From assembly GCA_945897795.1 (NCBI GenBank), contig CAMDFT010000015.1, positions 1 to 47,201 of the forward strand: a stretch of 47,201 nucleotides of DNA. Direction: 5' to 3'. Source of the stretch: Limnohabitans sp. Rim8. Its GTDB lineage: Bacteria; Pseudomonadota; Gammaproteobacteria; Burkholderiales; Burkholderiaceae_C. Below are positions 35,152-42,988 of this stretch, piece after piece. The notes under the pieces are model-generated. The model made no database searches and had not been told where the DNA came from. It saw only the letters and a list, made by a program, of their open reading frames with translations. Made by a program: the position numbers and the translations under genes. Every line of letters begins with the position of its first letter. Within the stretch, counting starts at the first letter, position 1.

Positions 35152-36129
35152 TCAGTTCTTGTGCAGCTCAGCGTTCAATTCGCCCCAGCTCTTGTTGCGC
35201 GGGATGGCGTGCAGCGCGCCCGACTGTGAATCGCGGCGGAACAAGATGCCGTTTTTGCCGGACAGTTCTTTGGCTTTCATGACCGAGCCGTCGGGCATTT
35301 GCACGCGGCTGCCGCCGGTGATGTAGCAACCGGCTTCGACGATGCAGTCGTCGCCCAGCGAGATGCCGATGCCGGCGTTGGCGCCCAGCAGGCAGCGCTT
35401 GCCGACCTTGATGACTTCTTTGCCGCCACCCGACAGCGTGCCCATGATGGACGCGCTGCCGCCGATGTCGCTGGCGTCGTCCACCACCACACCCGCGCTG
35501 ATGCGGCCTTCCACCATGCTGGCGCCCAGTGTGCCGGCGTTGAAGTTGCAAAAACCTTCGTGCATGACGGTGGTGCCGCTGGCCAGGTGCGCGCCCAGGC
35601 GCACGCGGTCGGCGTTGGCAATGCGCACGCCAGACGGGATCACGTAGTCCGTCATCTGAGGGAATTTGTCCAAGCCCTTGATTTCGAGCACGCGGCCGGT
35701 GCCACGGGCTTTCAGGCGGGCGGCGGGCACATCGGCCAGCGCGCAGGGGCCGAAGTTGGTCCAGGCCACGTTGGGCAGCAGGCCAAAGATGCCGGTCACG
35801 TTGGCGCCGTGCGGCAACACCAAGCGGTGGCTCAGCAGGTGCAGGCGCAGGTAGGCGTCGTGCGTGTCGGTGGGCGCGTCGGCCAGGCTTTTGATCTCGG
35901 TGCGAACCGCTACCACGGTGGCATTGCGCACGCTGCAGGCGACCAAGGCTTGGGCCACGTCTGCGCCCAAAGCGGCGACGGCTTCGGCTTGGGTCAGGCG
36001 GGTGCTGCCGCTGGCGGCGACGTCGTCAGCCAGTTCGGGGGCCGGAAACCAGGTGTCCAACACGGTGCCGTCAGCGGCGATGGTGGCCAGGCCCGTGGCG
36101 CGTGCGCCGGTGGTTTGGAGTGTGCTCAT
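35152..36129 (-). CDS. dapD: 2,3,4,5-tetrahydropyridine-2,6-dicarboxylate N-succinyltransferase, long type
   Basis: DapD catalyses the succinyl-CoA-dependent step of lysine and diaminopimelate synthesis. The 325-residue protein has the left-handed beta-helix of hexapeptide repeats in its C-terminal half (for example G-A-N-A-G-I-G-I-S-L-G-D-D-C) and the motif E-G-x-C-N-F-N-A-G-T-L-G. Its length and N-terminal domain resemble the Pseudomonas/actinobacterial DapD type rather than the ~275-residue enterobacterial type. The start is ATG 36129. It is divergent from the TRAP operon. It could be a second DapD or the only one; the window does not show. Confidence 0.85.
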   Translation of the reverse strand: MSTLQTTGARATGLATIAADGTVLDTWFPAPELADDVAASGSTRLTQAEAVAALGADVAQALVACSVRNATVVAVRTEIKSLADAPTDTHDAYLRLHLLSHRLVLPHGANVTGIFGLLPNVAWTNFGPCALADVPAARLKARGTGRVLEIKGLDKFPQMTDYVIPSGVRIANADRVRLGAHLASGTTVMHEGFCNFNAGTLGASMVEGRISAGVVVDDASDIGGSASIMGTLSGGGKEVIKVGKRCLLGANAGIGISLGDDCIVEAGCYITGGSRVQMPDGSVMKAKELSGKNGILFRRDSQSGALHAIPRNKSWGELNAELHKN

Positions 36130-36354
36130 GTTTTGGTTCCGAAAAAATGGCCTACCAAGTGTGTGGGCCGTTGCGTCAAGGGTGGCCAGATTATCGCGGA
36201 AGGCGGCATGTCACAAATTATTCATGGGCCTTACATAGACTGGACAATTTTGTAATCTTCACGATATTCGGCGCAGGTGCTGGTATCCACCACCACGCAC
36301 AACGCAGACGCTTCCAAAACCATGCCTGCTCGACTTTTCACCAACGCTGCTGCC
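36130..36354. promoter_or_regulatory. divergent region between dapD and the TRAP operon
   Basis: About 225 bases. A possible plus-strand promoter is TTACAT and TAATCT with 16-base spacing near 36230-36257, in an AT-richer stretch. The start of the downstream gene is uncertain, so part of this region may be coding. Confidence 0.35.
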
Positions 36355-37275
36355 ATGTTGTCCAGCAGAACCTCGACAGAATCTCCTGACCGGTTCAGGG
36401 GACTTTTGCAGCTGTTGGGCATGCTTTTGATAGCCAGTTTGCTGAGCGCCTGCATGCCGCGCCAATTGCTGGTCAACAGCGCCGCGGATGCATTGACGGC
36501 ACAAGGCCAAGCGGCTGAAGAGGACCTGGGTTTGGCTCGTGAAGCCAGTGCTTTTTATCTCAAATTGTCCGAATCCTTGTTGCGACAGTCGCCCGGTCAC
36601 TTGCCCTTGGCCGAGTCGGTGGCCTCGGGCTTCACGCAATATGCGTATGCCTTTGTGGGTTTCGAAGCCGAACGCTTGGTCAGCACCGATGCCAAGGCCG
36701 CGCACCAGCTCAACCAGCGGGCGCGGCGCATGTATTGGCGTGCACACCGCCACGCCATGGCCGCTTTGAACCAGACGAGCCTCGGATTTTCTGCTGCCCT
36801 GGCGCAGCCACAAGCCTCGCGCTGGCCTGTGCTGCGACCCGATCAAGTGGGCGTGGCCTATTGGGCGGCGGCTTCCTGGGGGGCTTACATTGCGCTGTCC
36901 AAAGACGATCCCGATGCGGTGGCCGATTTGCCCTTGGTTGGTCGCTTGGCCGAACTGGCGTGGCGCACATCACCTGACCACGGCCAAGGCGCCTTGGCCA
37001 GTTTGATGGGCAATATCGAGGCTGCGCGCCCCGGAGGCTCAGCCGCCAAAGCGGCAGCGTTTTTTGACCAAGCCATTGCAGCCAGTGGGGGTCAAAACGC
37101 AGGGCCTTTTGTGGCCAAAGCCGAAGCCATTGCCCAAGCGGCGGGCGATCGGCCAGCATTTGAAGTTTTGTTGCAAAAGGCGCTGTCCGTGAGCGCCAAG
37201 CACACCGACTTGTCGAGCCAAATCATGCGCCAGCGTGCGCAGTGGTTGCTCGACAACGCAGATGATCTTTTTTAA
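36355..37275 (+). CDS. TatT-type TRAP transporter accessory lipoprotein
   Basis: A protein of about 306 residues with a lipoprotein signal (hydrophobic stretch ending L-L-S-A-C, Cys33 from this start). The body is alpha-helical with repeated A-rich helices, matching the TatT component of TPAT-TRAP systems, known from Treponema pallidum Tp0956, which forms a trimer with TPR-like folds and docks the substrate-binding protein. ATG 36355 is chosen for a sensible signal peptide; in-frame starts at 36322 and 36277 are possible. It overlaps the start of the binding-protein gene by one base (TAATG). Confidence 0.8.
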   Translation: MLSSRTSTESPDRFRGLLQLLGMLLIASLLSACMPRQLLVNSAADALTAQGQAAEEDLGLAREASAFYLKLSESLLRQSPGHLPLAESVASGFTQYAYAFVGFEAERLVSTDAKAAHQLNQRARRMYWRAHRHAMAALNQTSLGFSAALAQPQASRWPVLRPDQVGVAYWAAASWGAYIALSKDDPDAVADLPLVGRLAELAWRTSPDHGQGALASLMGNIEAARPGGSAAKAAAFFDQAIAASGGQNAGPFVAKAEAIAQAAGDRPAFEVLLQKALSVSAKHTDLSSQIMRQRAQWLLDNADDLF

Positions 37276-38321
37276 TGGGTCTCAAAATGGTTTCGACGTT
37301 TGCAAAGTGGTGGACAAAAGGGTTGAGTGCAGCGCTGGTGGTGTTGAGCATGTCGGTGGCAAACCCCGCGCAGGCAAACCCCCAGCAGCTGCGCATCGGT
37401 TCTTTGGTGCCCAAAAATTCTCTCTATCACCGCCAGTTGCTGGACGTGGCCGAAAGCTGGCGTACAGCGCAGGGTGCGGGCGCAAAGTATCTGGTGTACC
37501 CCGACGGTTCCCAAGGGGGCGAGGCCGAAATGGCGCGACGCATGCGCATCGGGCAACTCCAAGGCGCGTTGTTGTCGGTGGTGGGTTTGCGCGAAATCGA
37601 GCCCTCTATCGCGGCGCTGCAATCCATGCCCCTTTTGTTTCGCAATTGGGAAGAACTCGACTACGTGCGCGAGAAAATGCGCCCGGCCATGGAAAAGAAG
37701 TTCCTGGACAAAGGCTTTGTGGTGCTGGCTTGGGGCGATGCGGGTTGGGTGCGTTTCTTTTCCAAAGAAGCCGCGCTGCGGCCCGATGACTACAAGCGCA
37801 TGAAATTTTTTGCTTGGGGCTCGGAGCCCGATCAGCAAAACATCATGAAAAGCTTGGGCTACACGCCTGTGCCGTTGGAGACCACCGACATCTTGCCCGC
37901 CATACAGACGGGCATGATCAATGTGGTGCCGTCCACGCCCTACTTTGCCTTGGCCACCCAGGTCTACAACACTGCGCCGCACATGCTGGACATCAACTGG
38001 GCCCCGATTGTGGGGGCCTTGGTGGTCACCCGCAAAGCTTGGGACGGCATGTCGCCCGAGGTCCAAACCGCGGTGCGTGCAGCCAGCGACAAAGCAGGTG
38101 CGCAAATCCGGACCAAAGCCCGGCAAGAGGTCGAAGAAGCGGTGGACGCGATGAAAAAACGCGGTCTCACGGTCAACAAACCCAATCCAGCGCAAATGAA
38201 AGAGTGGAACGACTTGGCCGAAAAGCTGTACCCGCGCATTCGCGGCACCATGGTGCCCAACGAAACATTTGACGATGTAATGGCCCACCTGAAAACCTAC
38301 CGTGCAGGCCAAGCCAAGTGA
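37275..38321 (+). CDS. TRAP transporter substrate-binding protein (DctP family)
   Basis: A 348-residue periplasmic protein with a signal peptide (hydrophobic residues about 15-32, cleavage near N-P-A-Q-A). DctP-family traits are the R-I-G-S-L-V-P start of the mature chain, the Q-G-G-E-A-E-M-A-R-R-M-R-I-G-Q-L segment and the conserved arginine region that binds carboxylates. It starts at the A of the TatT stop codon and its own stop overlaps the permease start (GTGA), so the three genes are tightly coupled. The substrate is unknown, likely an organic acid or a hydrophobic ligand as proposed for TatT-dependent systems. Confidence 0.92.
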   Translation: MGLKMVSTFAKWWTKGLSAALVVLSMSVANPAQANPQQLRIGSLVPKNSLYHRQLLDVAESWRTAQGAGAKYLVYPDGSQGGEAEMARRMRIGQLQGALLSVVGLREIEPSIAALQSMPLLFRNWEELDYVREKMRPAMEKKFLDKGFVVLAWGDAGWVRFFSKEAALRPDDYKRMKFFAWGSEPDQQNIMKSLGYTPVPLETTDILPAIQTGMINVVPSTPYFALATQVYNTAPHMLDINWAPIVGALVVTRKAWDGMSPEVQTAVRAASDKAGAQIRTKARQEVEEAVDAMKKRGLTVNKPNPAQMKEWNDLAEKLYPRIRGTMVPNETFDDVMAHLKTYRAGQAK

Positions 38322-40201
38322 GTCCCACTTCAGACACCCAGCCTGAAACGCCGCGCCAAAGCGCTTGGCCCATCGACGAATGGCTGTCGTCGGCAGCGCT
38401 GGCGCTGATGGTGTTGATCCCGGTCATTGAAATAGCCATGCGCCCATGGATGGGCCGTGGCATCGAAAACGCCTCTGTTTTGGTGCAGCACTTGGGTTTG
38501 GTGCTGACGATGTGGGGTGCATTGGCGGCCGAGCGGCATGGCCACCTGACCACGATGGGCGGCGGCATGCGCCGAAACGACGGGCTGCCAAGCAGCGGTG
38601 TCAAGCCCTGGCCGCAGCGCTTGGCCCACGGCTTGGCCGCCTTGGTTTGCGGCATGTTGGCCATGAGCAGCTGGCGCTTGGTGGACAGTGAGCGCGAGGC
38701 CGCCCAAGTGCTGGCCTACGGCATACCGGTTTGGTGGGTCCAGGCCAGCATGCCTTTGGGCTTTGCTTTGTTGGGGGTCAAGCTGGGTGCGCGCTGTGCA
38801 TTTTTTGCGCGGGCATGGCCACTTCAGTGGTTGACCGGTTTGGCGCTGGCGCTGTGCGGCGCCGCTTTGGTGGCGCAATTTGACGGCACGCCCTTTTCTG
38901 CGTGGTCCGCGTTCATGCTTTTGTGCGTTGCCTTGTTTGCTGGGGCACCGATTTTTGCTGTGCTGGGGGGGGTGGCGCTGGCGTTGTTTTGGCAAGACGG
39001 CATGCCTTTGGCGTCGGTGTCCCTGTCGCATTACCAAATCACGGTGAACCCGTCCTTGCCTGCGCTGCCCTTGTTCACTTTGGCGGGCTTGGTGTTTGCG
39101 CGTACGGGGGCTGCGCAGCGATTGGGCACTTTGTTTGTGGCTTTGTTGGGACACGGCGCCAAAGGTACTGTGCTGGCAACCGCATTGTTGTGCTCTTGTT
39201 TCACCGCGTTTACCGGTGGCAGTGGGGTGACCATTTTGGCTTTGGGCGGCTTGTTGTTGCCCTTGTTGCTCAAGGTGGGTTACCCCGAAAAGCGGGGCAT
39301 CAGTTTGGTCACCAGCGCCAGTGCTTTGGGTGTTTTGTTGGCACCGTCGGTGCCGCTCATCATGTACGCCATCATTGCCCGCGTGCCCATCAACGCCATG
39401 TTTTTGGCGGGCCTGTTGCCAGCGTTGGTCATGGTGGCTTTTTTACTGGTGTTTGGTGGGTACTTGCGCCGATCCCGTGGCGAGTCGCTTTCAGACGTGG
39501 CCCCAAACCCGCCCTTGTCACTGACGGAGCGGCCCCTGCTTTGGCCCTCTGTTTGGGCCGCCAAATGGGAAATTTTGGCCCCTGTGGTGGCCATTGGTTC
39601 CTTGGTCAGTGGCTTGGCCACGCCCACCGAAAGCGCGGCCGTCACTGCGCTCTATGCCATCTTGACCCAAGCTTGGGGACACCGCGAATTGGGTTGGCGC
39701 TTGTTGTTCAAATGCCTGAGCGAATCGGCCCAGATCATTGGTGGTGTGTTGTTGATTTTGGGCATGGCTTTGGCATTGACCAATTTCTTGATCGACGCGG
39801 GCATCCCGGATGCGGCCATTGAAGCGGTGCAAGGCGCCATTCCGGACAAGTTCTTGTTCTTGTTGGCTTTGACGGCATTTTTGCTGTTGGCCGGTGCGCT
39901 CATGGAAATATATGCGGCCATCGTGGTCTTGGTGCCCTTGCTGTTGCCGGTGGCCATGAGCTATGGCATTGACCCGGTTCACTTTGGCATCATTTTCTTA
40001 GCCGCCATGGAGATGGGCTTTTTGTGCCCACCGGCGGGCATGAACATCTATTTTTCATCGGCCATGTTCAAAAAGCCAGTGAGTGAAGTGGCCGTGGCCG
40101 TGCTGCCCGCATTGTTCGCGATCTTTTTGGGCACACTGGCCATCGCGTCAGTGCCATGGCTTGCCACGGGTTTGCCAAGGCTGCTTGGCGCGTCAAATTG
40201 A
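38318..40201 (+). CDS. TRAP transporter fused permease (DctQ-DctM)
   Basis: A 627-residue membrane protein starting at GTG 38318 in overlap with the upstream stop. The first ~200 residues are the four-helix DctQ part, and the rest is the twelve-helix DctM part with the typical G-G-x-G-V-T-I-L-A-L-G and P-T-E-S-A-A-V motifs and the C-terminal M-E-M-G-F-L-C-P-P-A-G-M-N segment. It completes a Na+-driven TRAP importer with the binding protein and TatT. It is convergent with the zinc-ribbon gene, 8 bases between stops. Confidence 0.93.
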   Translation: MSPTSDTQPETPRQSAWPIDEWLSSAALALMVLIPVIEIAMRPWMGRGIENASVLVQHLGLVLTMWGALAAERHGHLTTMGGGMRRNDGLPSSGVKPWPQRLAHGLAALVCGMLAMSSWRLVDSEREAAQVLAYGIPVWWVQASMPLGFALLGVKLGARCAFFARAWPLQWLTGLALALCGAALVAQFDGTPFSAWSAFMLLCVALFAGAPIFAVLGGVALALFWQDGMPLASVSLSHYQITVNPSLPALPLFTLAGLVFARTGAAQRLGTLFVALLGHGAKGTVLATALLCSCFTAFTGGSGVTILALGGLLLPLLLKVGYPEKRGISLVTSASALGVLLAPSVPLIMYAIIARVPINAMFLAGLLPALVMVAFLLVFGGYLRRSRGESLSDVAPNPPLSLTERPLLWPSVWAAKWEILAPVVAIGSLVSGLATPTESAAVTALYAILTQAWGHRELGWRLLFKCLSESAQIIGGVLLILGMALALTNFLIDAGIPDAAIEAVQGAIPDKFLFLLALTAFLLLAGALMEIYAAIVVLVPLLLPVAMSYGIDPVHFGIIFLAAMEMGFLCPPAGMNIYFSSAMFKKPVSEVAVAVLPALFAIFLGTLAIASVPWLATGLPRLLGASN

Positions 40202-40209
40202 CGGGTAAA

Positions 40210-40443
40210 TCAAGCGGGTGATTTTTTGGGCTGCGGTGTGCACGCTTGGCACACAAATGTGCGTTGGTTCAAAAAGCGGGTGAACGAACCCAGTGCGCGC
40301 GGCTTGTGCAGCCCACACCGGTAGCAACTCATGGTGCCCATGTTGGCCGAATCCTTGAAAGGCGAGCCGCCGCCTTTGAAGGTGTAGCGCAGGCCATCGG
40401 AAGCCATGATGGAATCGGCTTCATATTTGAGTGCTGTGGTCAT
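40210..40443 (-). CDS. small zinc-ribbon protein of unknown function
   Basis: A 77-residue protein with two C-x2-C pairs (Cys40/43 and Cys65/68) that form a probable zinc ribbon. The N-terminus is charged and the middle has F-K-G-G-G-S-P-F-K-D. I do not recognise a named family, although similar short proteins seem common in Comamonadaceae. It could bind nucleic acid or protein. Confidence 0.65.
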   Translation of the reverse strand: MTTALKYEADSIMASDGLRYTFKGGGSPFKDSANMGTMSCYRCGLHKPRALGSFTRFLNQRTFVCQACTPQPKKSPA

Positions 40444-40497
40444 GGTGTGTGGGTGAGAGGGTAAAAATTGAAATGAATAGAGTCAACTGTGGCCATG

Positions 40498-41250
40498 TCA
40501 GGCAAAAGCCAATTCAGGCGCTGTGGCCAGCCAGAGCGCATCAATGTCACGCAAAGTCTGGCGATCAAAACGGTCGTGCTCTTCCCAATACCGACCTGAC
40601 TCGACCCAATAGCCCACATCGGCCTCGAAGCGCAAGGCGGCTTCAACGAAAGACGCGTGTTGTGTTTCATGGCTTGGGCTTTGGTTCATCTCCGCCAAGT
40701 CCTCAAATGCCAGGCGTGGAAAACAAAGCCTGGAGCTTTCAAGCGCCGAGAGATTGACCACAGCGCAGCCTTGGCGACTGGCCAAAGCCTGCAATCGCAA
40801 AGACTTGGCTTCCAGGCTTTGCAAGGTGACATCAGAACGCAAAGGGTCGGCTGTGCCGGCGCCATAAAAATGGGTGCTCTGACCTGGTTTGGCGTCGTAG
40901 ACCATGTCGCACCCGATGTACGCGAGGACATCGGGCTTCAGTGCGCCCAGCGCCCAATACCCGGCCGTGAAAGACATGGTGCCGCCCGCATACACAAAGC
41001 CGCCAAACTCATTTTGGACGGGTACAAACTGCTCGGCCGTGACCACACGTTTGCCGCAAAGATCGCCAGCACTGGGGCGCCTGCCCTGGGGAAAGTCTTC
41101 CGGGTAAATCAAGCAATTCCAGGAAGGGCATGCCTTCCAAGCGTTGTTGATCACGATGATGTCGGTAAAACAGGAGGTGTCCCACTCTGCGGTTCTGACC
41201 GCATCGGGTGCGCTCCCAACAATCAGCACTTTATTCAACACGGTGGCCAT
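40498..41250 (-). CDS. uncharacterised protein, Rossmann-like start (DUF115/MptE-like?)
   Basis: A protein of about 250 residues. The start has V-L-I-V-G-S-A-P-D-A and then D-I-I-V-I-N-N-A-W, resembling the nucleotide-sugar or pterin-binding fold of DUF115/MptE-like proteins and some sialyltransferases. A middle motif I-G-C-D-M-V-Y-D followed by T-H-F-Y-G is notable. The start is uncertain: ATG 41250 is used because it begins just before the conserved region; ATG 41280 and 41316 are possible. I cannot assign a function. Confidence 0.6.
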   Translation of the reverse strand: MATVLNKVLIVGSAPDAVRTAEWDTSCFTDIIVINNAWKACPSWNCLIYPEDFPQGRRPSAGDLCGKRVVTAEQFVPVQNEFGGFVYAGGTMSFTAGYWALGALKPDVLAYIGCDMVYDAKPGQSTHFYGAGTADPLRSDVTLQSLEAKSLRLQALASRQGCAVVNLSALESSRLCFPRLAFEDLAEMNQSPSHETQHASFVEAALRFEADVGYWVESGRYWEEHDRFDRQTLRDIDALWLATAPELAFA

Positions 41251-41390
41251 AAGAAAAGTTGTACGCTTCAATGCCTTCATGGTTGAGGGTTGAGATGACA
41301 ACATGATGAATCGCAAAAGACAGAGACAATACGGTGCAATTCACGCCCGTCGATACTTTGCCCGTATCGCCCCCTTTTCAAGGAGCAGGC
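41251..41390. promoter_or_regulatory. divergent region upstream of the acyl-CoA operon
   Basis: About 140 bases between the minus-strand uncharacterised gene and the thiolase remnant. It should contain the promoter of the acyl-CoA operon; the end holds a strong Shine-Dalgarno AAGGAG before ATG 41391. I cannot identify promoter hexamers or an operator with confidence. Confidence 0.4.
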
Positions 41391-41597
41391 ATGGCCGTTA
41401 GCAAGCGCGCAGTTCACGTCGTTGGCGTGGGCAAGAGCCCTTTCACCAAACCCGGGGCCAGCGAGTCCTACAACCTCATGGCTGCCCGTGCGGCCCAGCT
41501 GGCGCTGGCGCGTCAGGTTGAAGGCGCGCGTTTGGCGCTACAGCACAACCTGGGCTTGGGCGGTGCTTGTGTGGTCACGCTTTACCAAAAGGTCTGA
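41391..41597 (+). pseudogene. SCP-x-type thiolase remnant, internally deleted in frame
   Basis: A 68-codon frame with a strong ribosome-binding site. The first ~42 residues match the N-terminus of SCP-x/lipid-transfer thiolases (V-H-V-V-G-V-G-K-S-P-F-T-K-P-G), and the last ~24 match their C-terminal end (A-L-Q-H-N-L-G-L-G-G-A-C-V-V-T-L-Y). The roughly 320 residues between, including the catalytic centre, are missing, and the junction keeps the frame. It cannot be a thiolase. A small translated peptide is possible because start, ribosome-binding site and stop are intact. It precedes the MaoC genes. Confidence 0.8.
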
Positions 41598-41599
41598 AC

Positions 41600-42052
41600 A
41601 TGATCGACCGCCAATACATCGGCCACACCATGCCGCCCTTCGAAGTGTTGATCGAAAAAGGCCGTCTGCGCTTTTTCGCCAAGGCCACAGGCCAGACCGA
41701 CCCGGTCTACACCGACGAAGCCGTCGCCCGCGCCGCTGGCCATCCGGGCTTGCCCGTGCCGCCCACGTTTTTGTTTTGCCTGGAGATGGAGTCGCCCGAC
41801 CCGGCCGCGATCCGCAACCTGCTGGGCATGGATTACCGCAAGCTGCTGCACGGCGAGCAGGGCTTCACCTTCCACCGCATGGCCTATGCGGGCGATGTGC
41901 TGCGCTTTGAGCAGCGCATCGAAGACATCTACGACAAAAAGGGCGGCGCACTCGAATTCGTCGTCCGCAAAACCCGCGTCAGCAACCAGCGAGGCGAGCA
42001 TGTGGCCGATTTGCGTGCCGTCACCGTTTTGCGCCACGGCCCCAGCGCATAA
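41600..42052 (+). CDS. MaoC-like dehydratase, N-terminal-type domain (FAS1-like)
   Basis: A 150-residue single hotdog domain of the FAS1-like/MaoC N-terminal type. Typical features are the start I-G-H-T-M-P-P-F-E-V-L-I-E-K-G-R-L-R-F-F-A-K-A-T-G and the segment V-P-P-T-F-L-F. In acyl-CoA and steroid side-chain degradation, such domains pair with a catalytic MaoC domain, which is encoded directly downstream (10 bases). Start ATG 41600 lies two bases after the thiolase remnant stop; the open frame continues to 41567 without homology. Confidence 0.85.
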   Translation: MIDRQYIGHTMPPFEVLIEKGRLRFFAKATGQTDPVYTDEAVARAAGHPGLPVPPTFLFCLEMESPDPAAIRNLLGMDYRKLLHGEQGFTFHRMAYAGDVLRFEQRIEDIYDKKGGALEFVVRKTRVSNQRGEHVADLRAVTVLRHGPSA

Positions 42053-42062
42053 GGAAACTCCC

Positions 42063-42482
42063 ATGACCCTCCCATCCTTTGATGCCCTGCAAGTGGGCGA
42101 CGCCATTCCGCCCCTGGAGTTGCCGCCCGTTTCGCGCCTGACGTTGGCGCTGTACTGCGGCGCTTCGGGCGATCACAACCCGATCCACGTCGACACCGAC
42201 TTTGCCGCCCTCGCAGGCTTGCCCGACGTGATCGCGCACGGCATGTTGTCCATGGGCTGGCTGGCGCGCTTGCTCACCAACTGGGTGCCACAAACCGCGA
42301 TCCGCGACTACAGTGTGCGCTTTGCCGCCATGACCCAGGTGCACGAAAAGATCACCTGCACGGGCCAGGTGACCGAGAAATTCGAAGTTGGTGGCGAACG
42401 CCGTGTGCGCCTGACGTTGACCACGGTCAACGCCGAAGGCCAAGTCAAATTGTCCGGAGAAGCCGTGCTCGCGCTGACATGA
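42063..42482 (+). CDS. MaoC-family enoyl-CoA hydratase
   Basis: A 139-residue hotdog hydratase with the hydratase-2 motif Y-C-G-A-S-G-D-H-N-P-I-H (catalytic Asp and His, about residues 37-48) and H-G-M-L-S-M-G-W. It would add water to enoyl-CoA esters, probably as a heterodimer with the upstream protein. ATG 42063 is chosen; upstream in-frame codons from 41886 lie within the preceding gene. The stop overlaps the start of the hydratase remnant (ATGA), indicating an ancestral coupled operon. Confidence 0.9.
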   Translation: MTLPSFDALQVGDAIPPLELPPVSRLTLALYCGASGDHNPIHVDTDFAALAGLPDVIAHGMLSMGWLARLLTNWVPQTAIRDYSVRFAAMTQVHEKITCTGQVTEKFEVGGERRVRLTLTTVNAEGQVKLSGEAVLALT

Positions 42483-42735
42483 CCATGACCCACACATCCT
42501 TGCTCCAATTCGAGGTGACCGACCAGGTGGCCACCATCACCTTTGACAGCCCGAGCAAACGCAACGCGCTCGAGCCCGCCATGCGCGACGAGCTGGCGGT
42601 GGCCTGCAAGACATGCTGAGCGCCGAAGCGCAGGCCCAAGCCCTGGCCGCAAGCAACTCTGAGCACCGCGAAGCCGTGGGGCGGTTTCTCAACAAGCAGG
42701 CGCCTTTGTTTGCCTGGCCTGCCCGAAAAGACTGA
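42479..42735 (+). pseudogene. enoyl-CoA hydratase/isomerase remnant, internally deleted with frameshift
   Basis: From ATG 42479, overlapping the MaoC stop, the frame gives 46 residues with a crotonase N-terminus (V-A-T-I-T-F-D-S-P-S-K-R-N-A-L) and ends at TGA 42617-42619. In another frame from about 42613 to the stop at 42733-42735, 40 residues match a crotonase C-terminus (L-S-A-E-A-Q-A-Q-A, E-A-V-G-R-F-L-N-K). The middle of the gene, about 150-180 residues including the active site, is gone, and the junction shifts the frame. This is a clear pseudogene, the second one in the same operon. Confidence 0.82.
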
Positions 42736-42755
42736 AGTGACCAGCGGTCTTTCTT

Positions 42756-42823
42756 GGGAGCGGTCTCAGACCGCGATCAATGCCCCGATGTGGTTCGCCA
42801 TCGCGGTCAGAGATCGCTCCTGC
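42756..42823. repeat. REP doublet (REPIN-like) in inverted orientation
   Basis: Left unit 42756-42777 contains the palindrome GCGGTCTCAGACCGC followed by GAT. The right unit 42800-42823 is an inverted, slightly diverged copy (on the minus strand GCAGGAGCGATCTC then TGACCGCGAT). Together they can form a long hairpin with a 22-base loop. Head (GGAGC) and tail (GCGA) match the single copies at 29437 and 32306 while the inner stem differs. It follows the second operon pseudogene directly. Confidence 0.75.
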
Positions 42824-42988
42824 TGCAAGCCGCCCCAAACCAAGGGCAATCCCTGAGTTCGGCAATCCGAAAGACCCGGTTCAGTATTCGAAGATTGTTC
42901 AGAATCACGGAAAGCCGCAAGATACAGCAACCCCAGTGGGGAGACGCTGGCTCGCCAGTGGTTCACCCCGTGACCTGAAGGAGAAAAA
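42824..42988 (+). promoter_or_regulatory. leader of the SDR gene
   Basis: About 165 bases between the REP doublet and the SDR start. The end carries a strong Shine-Dalgarno GAAGGAG seven bases before ATG 42989. A new promoter may lie here, since the REP hairpin could block transcription from the upstream part of the operon; no clear hexamers are seen. Confidence 0.35.

Noticed and set aside
40202..40209. Terminator between the TRAP permease and the zinc-ribbon gene
   Set aside because: The gap is only 8 bases and no stem-loop with a T-run is visible around it.
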